The position numbers and the translations under genes are program-made. The notes beneath the pieces are model-generated. The model saw only the letters and a list, made by a program, of their open reading frames with translations. It was not told the DNA's origin and did not search any database. Positions 1 to 7,024 of a stretch of 14,319 bases of DNA are shown piece after piece (within the stretch, counting starts at the first letter, position 1; each line of letters starts with the position of its first letter). Source of the stretch: Clostridia bacterium (GTDB lineage: Bacteria > Bacillota_A > Clostridia > Christensenellales > CAG-138); assembly GCA_017553815.1 (NCBI GenBank), contig JAFZJT010000326.1, positions 1-14,319 on the forward strand, read 5' to 3'.

Positions 1-842
1 CAAAGGATGAGCTGATAGCGGTTTGCGGGGAAATTCTGCTTGCAGTACTGGATGAAGCTCGTGAGAACGGAGGGCTTGGTCATCGATTCGCTGCCCGCAT
101 TCTGAACGAGGCACTTGAGGCCGCCGTTTTCGACCTTATAGATCTGGTTCTCGGAGCTGCTGATAACGTTGTTCTTCCACTGTTTGCAGCCGCCGGTGAA
201 GACGATCAGGTTGATGTTGTTGCCTAAATCGGCTCCGAGCATCTCCTGAAGGTCATTGGTGCCCATTCCGTGCTTGGATTCAAGGTCGGTGCCGCACATA
301 TAGACCATCATGGTGATGACGTCCCTGTTGTTTCCGAGGATCTGGGTGCGCTTAGCACGGGAGCCGTCGGCAACGGAGGTGTTGAGCTTGCCGGTGTTGG
401 CAGACTGTACCCAGCCGTTGGAAATGGTGCCGCCTGCGGAGAACAGATCGCTCGAGCTGCCGCCCATAAGGCTTCCGAGGATGCCGGAGAACATATCGCT
501 CGTGCCGCCCTGTTGGGACTGGCCCTGCTGCGAGTTGCCTGAGCTTGAGCCGCCGCTGCACTTGCTGAGAAGCAGAACAGCGAGAACGATCAGAACGATG
601 CCGCCGAGACCGAGGCCGCAGACGCGGGTGATGATGCTTCCGCCGCCCGAGCTTGTGCCCGTGCTCTGGAACTGCTGATTGCTTCCGCTGCTCTGATAAC
701 CGCTGCCCGTGGGACGGCTGCTGTAGCCTTCTTTTCTGCCGACGGAACCCGTGCCGAGCCCTTCGCCGCGCTTTTTCATGCTGTCGCTGCTTGCTTGACC
801 GGTAACGTTCTTTTCACGCCCTCTTGGTCTGTTGTTTTCCAT
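1..842 (-). CDS. C11 (clostripain) family cysteine peptidase, membrane-anchored, N-terminal part
   Basis: This gene runs off the left edge; 280 codons are visible. The ATG at 842 has a strong AAGGAGG site 7-8 bases upstream. Residues 1-69 are polar and rich in Ser, Gly and Gln. Residues 70-93 form one membrane segment (core GIVLIVLAVLLL), followed by a second Ser/Gly/Gln-rich linker to about residue 140. From residue 175 the C11 fold begins with VITMMVYMCGTDLESK and ATNDL-like GTNDLQEML, then the NLIVFTGG strand, and the visible part stops at RYQLIL. In C11 peptidases that strand leads straight into the WDHG motif carrying the catalytic His, so the active site lies outside the window. The family cleaves after basic residues, often after self-processing; that is family knowledge and cannot be checked here. 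The layout predicts a cytoplasmic N-terminus and an extracellular protease domain. Confidence 0.88.
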   Translation of the reverse strand, partial: MENNRPRGREKNVTGQASSDSMKKRGEGLGTGSVGRKEGYSSRPTGSGYQSSGSNQQFQSTGTSSGGGSIITRVCGLGLGGIVLIVLAVLLLSKCSGGSSSGNSQQGQSQQGGTSDMFSGILGSLMGGSSSDLFSAGGTISNGWVQSANTGKLNTSVADGSRAKRTQILGNNRDVITMMVYMCGTDLESKHGMGTNDLQEMLGADLGNNINLIVFTGGCKQWKNNVISSSENQIYKVENGGLKCLVQNAGSESMTKPSVLTSFIQYCKQNFPANRYQLIL

Positions 843-946
843 ACAAAACACCTCCTTGGAACTTTGGTGAGAATGAGATGGCCAAATAGCGCGTATCGCT
901 ACGAGAAAATGCATTCGCGCACCTAACACATACTCCAACAGTGAAA

Positions 947-975
947 ATTATACGCCTAATATATGAAAAAAGCAA
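947..975 (-). promoter_or_regulatory. Predicted sigma-70/sigma-A promoter of the C11 peptidase gene
   Basis: On the minus strand TTGCTT (975-970) is followed by a 17-base spacer and a perfect TATAAT (952-947). Transcription would start near 940, giving a leader of about 98 bases before the ATG at 842. The leader holds a short TAGCG/CGCTA stem but nothing I recognise as a riboswitch. Confidence 0.7.
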
Positions 976-1012
976 GACGCATTTGAGAATTGTCATCAAA
1001 TTATCAAATCAA

Positions 1013-1056
1013 GGCGGCTTTGTGCCAGCTGAAAGCAACTTTAACGCAAAACCGCC
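1013..1056 (-). terminator. Possible terminator hairpin after the lipoprotein/DUF6935 operon
   Basis: On the minus strand GGCGGTTTTG (1056-1047) can pair with CAAAGCCGCC (1022-1013), with one G-U pair, around a 24-base loop that can itself fold. It lies about 50 bases after the stop codon at 1108 and before the peptidase promoter. The following sequence is T-rich (TTGATTTGATAATTTGATG) but has no clean T run, so termination is only likely, not certain. Confidence 0.4.
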
Positions 1057-1107
1057 ATAATCTAATCGTTTTAGGTTGAACCTATGGTACCTGTGTGGTA
1101 GAAGCCG

Positions 1108-1539
1108 TCATTCCACGCGCTTAAGACGCATGAACGGAAGTTCGATCATGCCGTCAATCTCCACGACTTCTGTCCAGGAGCTGACGGGCTCGCCGAGCAC
1201 CTCGCCGGAGATTCCGGTATCGTACATCACTTTGCCATTTTCGAGCTTCCATGTGTTTTTGCTCTCGCCGGTGGTGAATCTATCCTCACCGTAAAGCGTT
1301 ATCTGCTCCGACGCAACCGCCTGCTCGATTTCCTCTTTGCTGACGCTTTCAGGCAGTTTCATTGCGACTGTCACACAACCGTCCGGCTCGAAGATATATA
1401 GCGCATCAAGAAGCATGAGCATATCCTTATCCTGCCCGGTAGCCGCCTCCTGACGAAGCACCTCGGCACTCATCCAGCTTAAGCCGTCATCATCCATCCT
1501 TGGCATGAATGCAATGCGCCATTTTCCGATTATATCCAT
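1108..1539 (-). CDS. Hypothetical small soluble protein, last gene of the lipoprotein operon
   Basis: A protein of 143 residues starting MDIIGKWRIAF and ending LPFMRLKRVE. I chose the ATG at 1539 because a GGAGG lies five bases upstream. A GTG four codons earlier (1551) would also be in frame, but the ribosome site would then be inside the coding region. There is no signal peptide and no membrane segment, so it should be cytosolic. The opening GKW, the central EDRFTTGES, the KLENGKVMYDTG stretch and the closing WTEVVEIDGMIELPFMRL suggest alternating beta strands, as in small lipocalin-like barrels that begin with GKW. That is a fold guess from pattern only. It starts 13 bases after the stop of the DUF6935 gene and is presumably co-translated with it. 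No function can be assigned. Confidence 0.75.
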   Translation of the reverse strand: MDIIGKWRIAFMPRMDDDGLSWMSAEVLRQEAATGQDKDMLMLLDALYIFEPDGCVTVAMKLPESVSKEEIEQAVASEQITLYGEDRFTTGESKNTWKLENGKVMYDTGISGEVLGEPVSSWTEVVEIDGMIELPFMRLKRVE

Positions 1540-1552
1540 CAAAGCCTCCACA

Positions 1553-2116
1553 TCATGCCCAGGGGTTGCTGCTCTCCGGATCCCTTATTCCTGCGAGTAT
1601 GTACTGCTCCCAGAGATACCATTTGCCGTCCTTTGCAAGGCGAACGTCGACGTAGCGCGGGCTGTCCGCACCGCCGGACTCAAGCCAGAGCCTGAGCATA
1701 TTCTCCTGAATATTGGAGTGCGGATTCGTAAACGGGCTGACCGTATAGGGTTCGGAGGGAACGTAGTCGTTTTTATAAGTTGCGCCCTTGAAATAGGAGC
1801 GCGGAACATAGTCCTTATCACGGAAACGATCTGCAATAAACTGCTTATCCATACCGCTCAACGGGCGCGGGCCGCGCAGATAATCGAGCATTTTGAGCGA
1901 AAGCTCGCTGTCATTAGGGTAGTAGCAGAACGCAAGCACTGTCAGAGCGGCGGTGTCGAACGGGTCGGAAAGCGCCGCCTGCGGAAGTGAAACGAACTCC
2001 TCGTAGGTGTCGGGCAGTTTTGCAAACACAACGTCGGTCTTCTTCTCGCCGAAGTCCTTCGCGGCTTTTTTGACCGCATCGTTCACCTTGTTCTTCAGAT
2101 CATCGAAAATACTCAT
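1553..2116 (-). CDS. DUF6935 family protein
   Basis: A protein of 187 residues with an AAGGAGG site eight bases before the ATG. The N-terminal 30 residues are charged and predicted helical (MSIFDDLKNKVNDAVKKAAK). The body carries the motifs I associate with DUF6935: ALSDPFDTAALTVLAFCYYP, LRGPRPLSGMDKQFIADRF, DKDYVPRSYFKGAT, YVPSEPYTV, and a closing SGGADSPRYVDVRL, DGKWYLWEQYILAGIR and SSNPWA. It has no signal peptide and is probably cytosolic. The role of the family is unknown to me. It follows the large lipoprotein gene after a 64-base gap that holds no clear terminator, and precedes the small hypothetical gene closely. A weak promoter (TTGGAT, 17 bases, AATAAA) could exist in the gap, but I do not count it. 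The family call is from memory of conserved motifs. Confidence 0.85.
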   Translation of the reverse strand: MSIFDDLKNKVNDAVKKAAKDFGEKKTDVVFAKLPDTYEEFVSLPQAALSDPFDTAALTVLAFCYYPNDSELSLKMLDYLRGPRPLSGMDKQFIADRFRDKDYVPRSYFKGATYKNDYVPSEPYTVSPFTNPHSNIQENMLRLWLESGGADSPRYVDVRLAKDGKWYLWEQYILAGIRDPESSNPWA

Positions 2117-2180
2117 ATTTTCCTCCTTCTTGTACTTCGTATTTCTTTTATTGTTTAACGGAAGGATCGATCCAATTCGA

Positions 2181-4121
2181 TCAACCGAAGTACACTATGC
2201 CGCCGAAGATCTCATCGAGCGGTATCGAGTCGATGCAGCCATCGTCGATTACGGCGCGGACGAATCGACCGTCATCCAAACTCAGATCGGCGAAGCGCTC
2301 GTTATCGGTTCGGTAATAGGTAAGAATGCTTCCCGCATCAAGCGAAACGGTGCTGACGTCCATATCCCCCGCCTCCGTAACGAGATGAAGCTCAAGAGGC
2401 TGCTTGAGTTCAAACTCGAGGTCGGGGCTGATGATGATAAAATACTTATCCTCCGACTGCGGCATCCCGTCCTCACCGACGAAATACATCTTTTCGCCGT
2501 AAGCACTGCCCAAAAGCACAGTCTCGCTGTAGAGCGTAAAGGCTTCGGGATCGACCATGCTCTGAACGAGCCTTGTCATGGAGTCGGCGGTCGATTCATA
2601 GCTATAGCCCCATGTGCAGTGGAACTCTCCAAGATGAACGATAGCGTCGTCCTCGAGCGAATAGATCGAGAGCAGCCTTTGGTCGTTATCCGAAAGCATA
2701 TCGAGATACAGAAGGTCACGCCCGTTTGAACGAACGAGCAGAGGCTTAACTTCGTAAACGCCCGTAAGCTCGCTCTCGTGTACCGCGCCGTTGTACTGAA
2801 TTCGCAGCTGGTGCTCTTCATCGAAGGACGCGCTGATATTTATAAGCGAGCTTTTGCCCTCAATTAACGTTCGATAGTCAAAATCAAGAGGGAATGCGCT
2901 TGCATGATTCTCGCTCTTTGGAATGTATTTTTCTTGGATAATATCCTTGTATTCGCCAAACGAAAGGTAGGCCGAGTAGAGCATATCCTCCCCTCCGAAT
3001 GGTACACCGTCGATCAAAACATGCAGTCCTTGAGGCTCTATGAACCAAGAAAGCTTTTCAGAGGGGGCGGAGAATTCAGAGATAAGCTCCGTATCCTCAT
3101 CAAAAGGTATGCCGCCGTAGTCTTTTTCGAGCTCCGAATAGATGAACAGCTGAAGCTTTTGAACAGCCACGACGACGTCTGAGAGCATGAGTTCTTCGCC
3201 CGTCTGAGGGTCGAAATTCGCGGCTTCATACACGATAATCGAATCATCGCCGAAGCGTTCACGGCGTTCGAACAGAATGCTGAAAATGTTTTCTTCGCTC
3301 GAAATAATGAAAGCATTATCGCTGAATTCCGCGGCGGCAAAGCTCGAGCCGGGATGGGCGCTTTGATACGCACTCTCCGCTATTTCTGCAATTTCGCGGT
3401 ACGCCTCGCTCGAAGCTTCGGAGCGTTTTTTATGAAGCGCGTTCAACGCCTGATCGAGCAGGGGGAATCTTTCCTCAGCCGCACTGCTCAAACGAACGGA
3501 GGTTTGAGTATAGAGCGCATAGACATCGTCGCCGCTTGAAGAATGGGCGGATTCGGTTGACAAGTAGGGACGGATGAACACCGAGCGCTTTTCCTCGCCG
3601 GGCTCATCGGAGTAAACAACGGCGTCGATAAAGTCGAGCTTTCCGCTCGCCCTTTCGATTTCAAACTCGGCATTTCCCGCGTTTATTGAAAGGATGATGC
3701 GGTCGCCATCGATGAGCACGACATCATAGCAATCATAATTTACGCCGTTTTCATCGATGGTTCCGATATCGTATCTTTCACCTGATACGCCGTTAAACCA
3801 AGAAAAATCGATCTTTTCGGCTTCTCCGCTCATGATATCATAGAAAACGGCCTCCCCCCACTTATCGGTCTCAGAGGGGCTTATATAGAGCTCGGTTATC
3901 ATTGATGCAAGCTCGTTTTTGAAGCTTATGGAGGAAGCCTCGGGATCTAAGGAAGCGGATGTATCGGGAGCAGGGCTGACATCCGATGAAGTCTGCGGCT
4001 TCTCCGTGATGGGCGGACGCGTAAACGGCTCCACGACCCATCCACCCGCACAGGCAAGGCAGGTGAAAAGAAAAGCCGAGATAATGAACAGAATAAATGC
4101 TTTTTTAGCCGATCCAATCAT
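2181..4121 (-). CDS. Large secreted/lipoprotein-like protein with shared N-terminal domain and DUF3298-like region
   Basis: A protein of 646 residues with a GGAGG eight bases before the ATG. Residues 5-23 are a hydrophobic signal sequence ending CLACAGG. C24 could be lipidated, but position -3 is Cys rather than Leu, so the lipobox is atypical. Residues 30-63 are a Pro/Ser/Thr-rich linker. Residues about 64-170 form a domain (FKNEL, LYISPSETDKWGE, YDIGTIDENGVNYD, YDVVLIDGD) that recurs as almost the whole of the 145-residue lipoprotein two genes upstream. Residues about 180-400 contain VYEAANFDPQTGEELMLSDVV and a later WFIEPQGLHVLIDG stretch, a pattern resembling the DUF3298/RsiV-type domain. 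Residues 410-646 look beta-rich and are not recognised. It should face the outside of the cell. No catalytic motif is visible. Confidence 0.8.
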   Translation of the reverse strand: MIGSAKKAFILFIISAFLFTCLACAGGWVVEPFTRPPITEKPQTSSDVSPAPDTSASLDPEASSISFKNELASMITELYISPSETDKWGEAVFYDIMSGEAEKIDFSWFNGVSGERYDIGTIDENGVNYDCYDVVLIDGDRIILSINAGNAEFEIERASGKLDFIDAVVYSDEPGEEKRSVFIRPYLSTESAHSSSGDDVYALYTQTSVRLSSAAEERFPLLDQALNALHKKRSEASSEAYREIAEIAESAYQSAHPGSSFAAAEFSDNAFIISSEENIFSILFERRERFGDDSIIVYEAANFDPQTGEELMLSDVVVAVQKLQLFIYSELEKDYGGIPFDEDTELISEFSAPSEKLSWFIEPQGLHVLIDGVPFGGEDMLYSAYLSFGEYKDIIQEKYIPKSENHASAFPLDFDYRTLIEGKSSLINISASFDEEHQLRIQYNGAVHESELTGVYEVKPLLVRSNGRDLLYLDMLSDNDQRLLSIYSLEDDAIVHLGEFHCTWGYSYESTADSMTRLVQSMVDPEAFTLYSETVLLGSAYGEKMYFVGEDGMPQSEDKYFIIISPDLEFELKQPLELHLVTEAGDMDVSTVSLDAGSILTYYRTDNERFADLSLDDGRFVRAVIDDGCIDSIPLDEIFGGIVYFG

Positions 4122-4161
4122 CGATGGAGCCTCCTGCCGCGAAAGAAGAAAGAATGAAGCG

Positions 4162-4677
4162 TCAGTCCGCGAGCTTTATCGAGCCGAGAACCGCCATTGC
4201 ATGGGATGAATCATGGGCGAATTTGGAGCCCGAAACGAGCACCGTTTTGCCGTTCACCTCAGCGAAGACCTGAAAGCAGTCAGACACGCCCGCGTATTTA
4301 TACTTAACGCCCTTCCAATGGAACTTTCCTGCGTCAAACTCAACGTCATCGCCCAAATTGAGCTCCTTGGTGGTTTTTATCGTGGCTTCGATCCGATCAT
4401 TTGAAACGATATTCACAAGGAAATAGCTCATCTCATCGCCGCGGCGCTGTATCCAAGCTGTGTTGGGATCGGACGAATCAAGTGCGCTGCCGCCGACAAG
4501 ATCCATGCCGTCGGGAACAAAAACCGTCAACTTCTGCCAAGCGGACTCCTTGCCGTCGATTAGGATCTGAGGGCTGCCGTCGTCATTTTTGCCGCATGAA
4601 CAGGCGGAAAGCGAAGCAAAAACGGCGGCAAAGCAAAGCGCGATGATCAAGGGAATGAGTTGATAAGCTTTTTTCAT
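4162..4677 (-). CDS. Predicted lipoprotein, function unknown
   Basis: A protein of 171 residues with AGGAG seven bases before the ATG. The signal peptide (KK, then a hydrophobic run to residue 22) ends in a good lipobox, LSAC, with the lipidated Cys at residue 26 followed by SCGKNDDG. The mature part carries KLTVFVPDGMDLVGG, WIQRRGDEMSYFLVNIV, FHWKGVKYKYAG and a closing AMAVLGSIKLAD, which reads like a small alpha/beta or beta-barrel domain. I do not recognise the family. Phrases such as VPDGM are common in small clostridial lipoproteins that carry a folded ligand-binding-like domain, but that is weak evidence. It sits between the two lipoproteins that share a domain, with gaps of 38 and 40 bases, and so is almost certainly made from the same transcript. 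Confidence 0.78.
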   Translation of the reverse strand: MKKAYQLIPLIIALCFAAVFASLSACSCGKNDDGSPQILIDGKESAWQKLTVFVPDGMDLVGGSALDSSDPNTAWIQRRGDEMSYFLVNIVSNDRIEATIKTTKELNLGDDVEFDAGKFHWKGVKYKYAGVSDCFQVFAEVNGKTVLVSGSKFAHDSSHAMAVLGSIKLAD

Positions 4678-4715
4678 ACGGTTTCTCCTATAGGGTTTTG
4701 TTTGCGATCGAGGCG

Positions 4716-5153
4716 TCAGCCATCGGAAGGCTTTATGATCGCCGAGAAGATGCTCGAGGTGCCGTCGCTGTGGGTTATAACGAATCTGGCGCCGTTTTCA
4801 TCGCCCGTCAGAACTATGAGATCGCCGCGTATAAGCACCACGTCATAGATATCGTAGTTCACAGAGTTTTCATCTATCGCGCCGATATCGGTTTTCTTAC
4901 CCGAAGCGCCGTCAAAGTCCGAGAAGTTCAATCCGACCTGTGCGCCGCCGCGTATCCCGGTGCGCGTGGGCTTATCGCTCCAATCGTCATCCAATGCATT
5001 GCTGAAATAGATGTTCACCGTTGTCTTGAGTTCGTTTTTGAACTGCAGCTCCTTTGGCGCGCTCTCACAGCCGTAAAGCGAAAATATCGCGCTCAAAAGC
5101 AGTATGGCCGCAAGGAACGCGGAAGCGTATCGTGATCTTAGCGCAATGCCCAT
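4716..5153 (-). CDS. Small predicted lipoprotein, stand-alone copy of the large lipoprotein's N-terminal domain
   Basis: A protein of 145 residues with AGGAG five bases before the ATG. The signal peptide (RSRY, then a hydrophobic stretch from residue 10) ends in the lipobox LYGC with the lipidated Cys at residue 29. The mature part from residue 36 aligns by eye with residues 64-170 of the 646-residue protein: FKNEL, then IYFS against LYIS, DDDW against DKWG, then a near-identical block of TDIGAIDENSVNYD and YDVVLIRGD. The shared block has the look of a small extracytoplasmic beta-sandwich that I have seen in other secreted bacterial proteins with an SPSxxDxWGE motif, but I cannot name its family with certainty. 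It is the first gene of the operon, directly behind the promoter at 5254-5282. Confidence 0.8.
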   Translation of the reverse strand: MGIALRSRYASAFLAAILLLSAIFSLYGCESAPKELQFKNELKTTVNIYFSNALDDDWSDKPTRTGIRGGAQVGLNFSDFDGASGKKTDIGAIDENSVNYDIYDVVLIRGDLIVLTGDENGARFVITHSDGTSSIFSAIIKPSDG

Positions 5154-5253
5154 GTTTTCTCCTCTCCGTGCTTAAAACAGCGCCGAAAATGCAGTCGGGA
5201 TCTAAACGGAAGCCGATCGGATAATTATATTCGGCATTTTCCCCTGCAGATAT

Positions 5254-5282
5254 ATTTTACAATAAATTTTCGTTTTTTGCAA
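5254..5282 (-). promoter_or_regulatory. Predicted sigma-A promoter of the lipoprotein operon
   Basis: On the minus strand TTGCAA (5282-5277), a 17-base A/T-rich spacer, then TAAAAT (5259-5254). Transcription would start near 5247, about 94 bases before the ATG at 5153. It lies just downstream of the terminator of the preceding operon, which is where an independent promoter is expected. Confidence 0.7.
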
Positions 5283-5291
5283 CAGAAAATG

Positions 5292-5318
5292 AAAAATGCG
5301 CGCACTTTTCGTGCGCGC
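5292..5318 (-). terminator. Intrinsic terminator of the nadE-dnaX-hisS-rseC operon
   Basis: On the minus strand an 8-bp perfect stem GCGCGCAC / GTGCGCGC (5318-5298) with a GAAAA loop is followed by A and then five T (5296-5292) and further T-rich sequence. It begins about 30 bases after the stop codon at 5349. Confidence 0.88.
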
Positions 5319-5348
5319 GAAGCTCAGAAACAATAACAGAGAATAAGC

Positions 5349-5759
5349 TCAGCCGTCAATAAGCTCCATCATCCTCGGCTCGAAGCTGCTCTTTTTCCTT
5401 ATGCGCGGCTCAATCAGCTTGATCCCGATAAGCGCGGCGGCTGAAGCGCCGATGCCGATAAGCGCGGCGGCAAGATCGCCGATCCTGCTTCCTATAAAAA
5501 CGCCCAGAAGAAGCGCAATGAGCGGAATGCCGTATAGGATGAGGCTTGCCTTGAACACGGCTCCCGAATGAAGCTCTATTCGCACCCTGTCGCCGACCTT
5601 GGCGCCCAAGGTGTTGTCGAGCTCGATCACGGAATTGCCGTCGCCAAACGAAGTGCAGGCGTGGCAGTCGCCGCAGGCCTTGGAGCGTTTGAAAACAACC
5701 GTCGCCTTTTCTCCGTTTACCTCGTGAACCGTGCCTACAGCACTAAGAAGCTCTTCCAT
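5349..5759 (-). CDS. RseC/MucC-like SoxR-reducing system family membrane protein
   Basis: A protein of 136 residues. The N-terminal part has the family pattern GTVHEVNGEKATVVFKR followed by a cysteine cluster CGDCHAC (C29, C32, C35), then a beta-rich stretch with VIELDNTLGAKVGDRVRIEL. Two hydrophobic segments follow, about residues 72-90 and 94-114, and a short basic tail. This matches the RseC/MucC family (PF04246) in order and length. In Enterobacteria RseC tunes sigma-E and takes part in reducing SoxR together with Rnf-type proteins; neither partner is visible here. The ATG at 5759 is only six bases after the hisS stop codon and has no good ribosome site, so translation is probably coupled to hisS. 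The cysteines suggest metal or redox chemistry at the membrane, which is inference. Confidence 0.85.
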   Translation of the reverse strand: MEELLSAVGTVHEVNGEKATVVFKRSKACGDCHACTSFGDGNSVIELDNTLGAKVGDRVRIELHSGAVFKASLILYGIPLIALLLGVFIGSRIGDLAAALIGIGASAAALIGIKLIEPRIRKKSSFEPRMMELIDG

Positions 5760-5765
5760 ATCGAA

Positions 5766-7022
5766 TTACTCGGTGAAGAAATCGACTATCTCATTGAGCC
5801 TTACCATGCTCTCGATTCCGTCGTGCATGTTCTTGATGTTTGCGGAGCCATCGGCGAGCTCATCATCGCCGATAACGACCGTATACTCCGCGCCAAGCTT
5901 ATTTGCATACTTGAACTGAGCCTTGATGCTCCTGTCCATGTGGTCGAATTCGGCGGGGATGCCCTTTTCGCGGAGCTGACGAACAAGATCGAACGCCGTA
6001 AGACGGGGCTGTTCTCCCGTTGCCGCGAAATAGACCTTGATCCTCGGCGGATCGGGGAAGATCGCCTTGGTGTTTTCCATAACCAGAAGCAGACGCTCAA
6101 GCCCGAGACCGAAGCCTACGGCGGGAAGTGGCTGGCCGCCGAGCTCCTCGACGAGGTCGTTGTATCTGCCGCCGCCGCAAACGGTGCCCTGTGCGCCGAT
6201 ATTATTCGATACGATCTCGAACACGGGGCCGGTGTAGTAATCCAGTCCGCGAACTATGTCGGTATCCACGGTGTATTTCACGCCGCAGGCATCCAGATCG
6301 CGTTTGAGACCCTCGAAATGGTTCTTGCAGTCGTCGCAGAGGAAATCGATCGTGCGCGGAGCGCCATTGCAGATCTGCTTGCACTTATCCTCCTTGCAGT
6401 CGATTATGCGCATCGGGTTGCGCTCGAACCTCGATTTGCAGGTTGGACACATATCTGTTAAATGCGAGCCGAGGTATTCGCGCAGCGCGTTGTTATAGTC
6501 CTTACGGCACTCTTTGCAGCCGATGGAGTTTATGCGCAGCTCAAGATCGGTGAGTCCGAGCTCCTTCAAAAGCTCGAGCGCAAGAAGCATTATCTCGGCG
6601 TCCGCCTCGTGCGAAGGTGAACCGAAGAGCTCCACGCCGAACTGATGGTGCTCTCTGAGCCTTCCCGCCTGGGGCTTTTCATAGCGGAACACGGGCGAGT
6701 TAAGATAGAACATCTTCTGCGGCATGGGTTCGTTGAAGAGGCGATTCTCAAGGAAAGCGCGCACGACGCCGGCCGTGCCCTCTGGCTTGAGGGTGATGGA
6801 CCTATCGCCCTTATCCTTGAAGGTGTACATCTCCTTTTGAACGATGTCGGTGGTGTCGCCAACGCCGCGCATAAAGAGCTCGGTATGCTCGATAACGGGC
6901 GTTCTTATCTCGCTTATGCCGTAAAGTCGGCAAAGCTTTCTTATAGTTGATTCAACGTACTGCCACTTATAACTTTCCTGCGGCAGAACGTCCTTGGTTC
7001 CTTTCGGCGCCTGTATCTGCAT
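5766..7022 (-). CDS. hisS: Histidyl-tRNA synthetase
   Basis: A 418-residue class II aminoacyl-tRNA synthetase that charges tRNA-His in the cytosol. It opens with QAPKGTKDVLP, as is usual. Motif 1 lies around residues 41-70 (TPVIEHTELFMRGVGDTTD), KPEGTAGVVR is at 79-88, motif 2 at 113-133 (RYEKPQAGRLREHHQFGVE), the histidine-specific RGLDYYTGPVFE at 258-269, and motif 3 at 303-311 (GFGLGLERL). The anticodon-binding domain fills residues about 327-418. An insertion between motif 2 and the histidine motif carries nine cysteines (169, 172, 192, 195, 209, 214, 218, 229, 232). I associate this cysteine-rich version with clostridia; whether it binds zinc is unknown from sequence. The ribosome site GGAGG lies within the last codons of dnaX, whose stop precedes the ATG by two bases. 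Confidence 0.97.
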   Translation of the reverse strand: MQIQAPKGTKDVLPQESYKWQYVESTIRKLCRLYGISEIRTPVIEHTELFMRGVGDTTDIVQKEMYTFKDKGDRSITLKPEGTAGVVRAFLENRLFNEPMPQKMFYLNSPVFRYEKPQAGRLREHHQFGVELFGSPSHEADAEIMLLALELLKELGLTDLELRINSIGCKECRKDYNNALREYLGSHLTDMCPTCKSRFERNPMRIIDCKEDKCKQICNGAPRTIDFLCDDCKNHFEGLKRDLDACGVKYTVDTDIVRGLDYYTGPVFEIVSNNIGAQGTVCGGGRYNDLVEELGGQPLPAVGFGLGLERLLLVMENTKAIFPDPPRIKVYFAATGEQPRLTAFDLVRQLREKGIPAEFDHMDRSIKAQFKYANKLGAEYTVVIGDDELADGSANIKNMHDGIESMVRLNEIVDFFTE

Positions 7023-7024
7023 AA

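Noticed and set aside
842..946. A possible riboswitch or structured leader before the C11 peptidase gene
   Set aside because: Only a five-base stem can be drawn and no known riboswitch core is recognisable.
2117..2180. A possible separate promoter for the DUF6935 gene (TTGGAT, 17 bases, AATAAA)
   Set aside because: The -10 is poor and there is no terminator after the preceding gene, so read-through explains expression equally well.
5568..6461. A 297-codon open frame on the plus strand
   Set aside because: It is antisense to hisS and to the RseC-like gene. Long antisense frames are expected in GC-rich codons of this kind.
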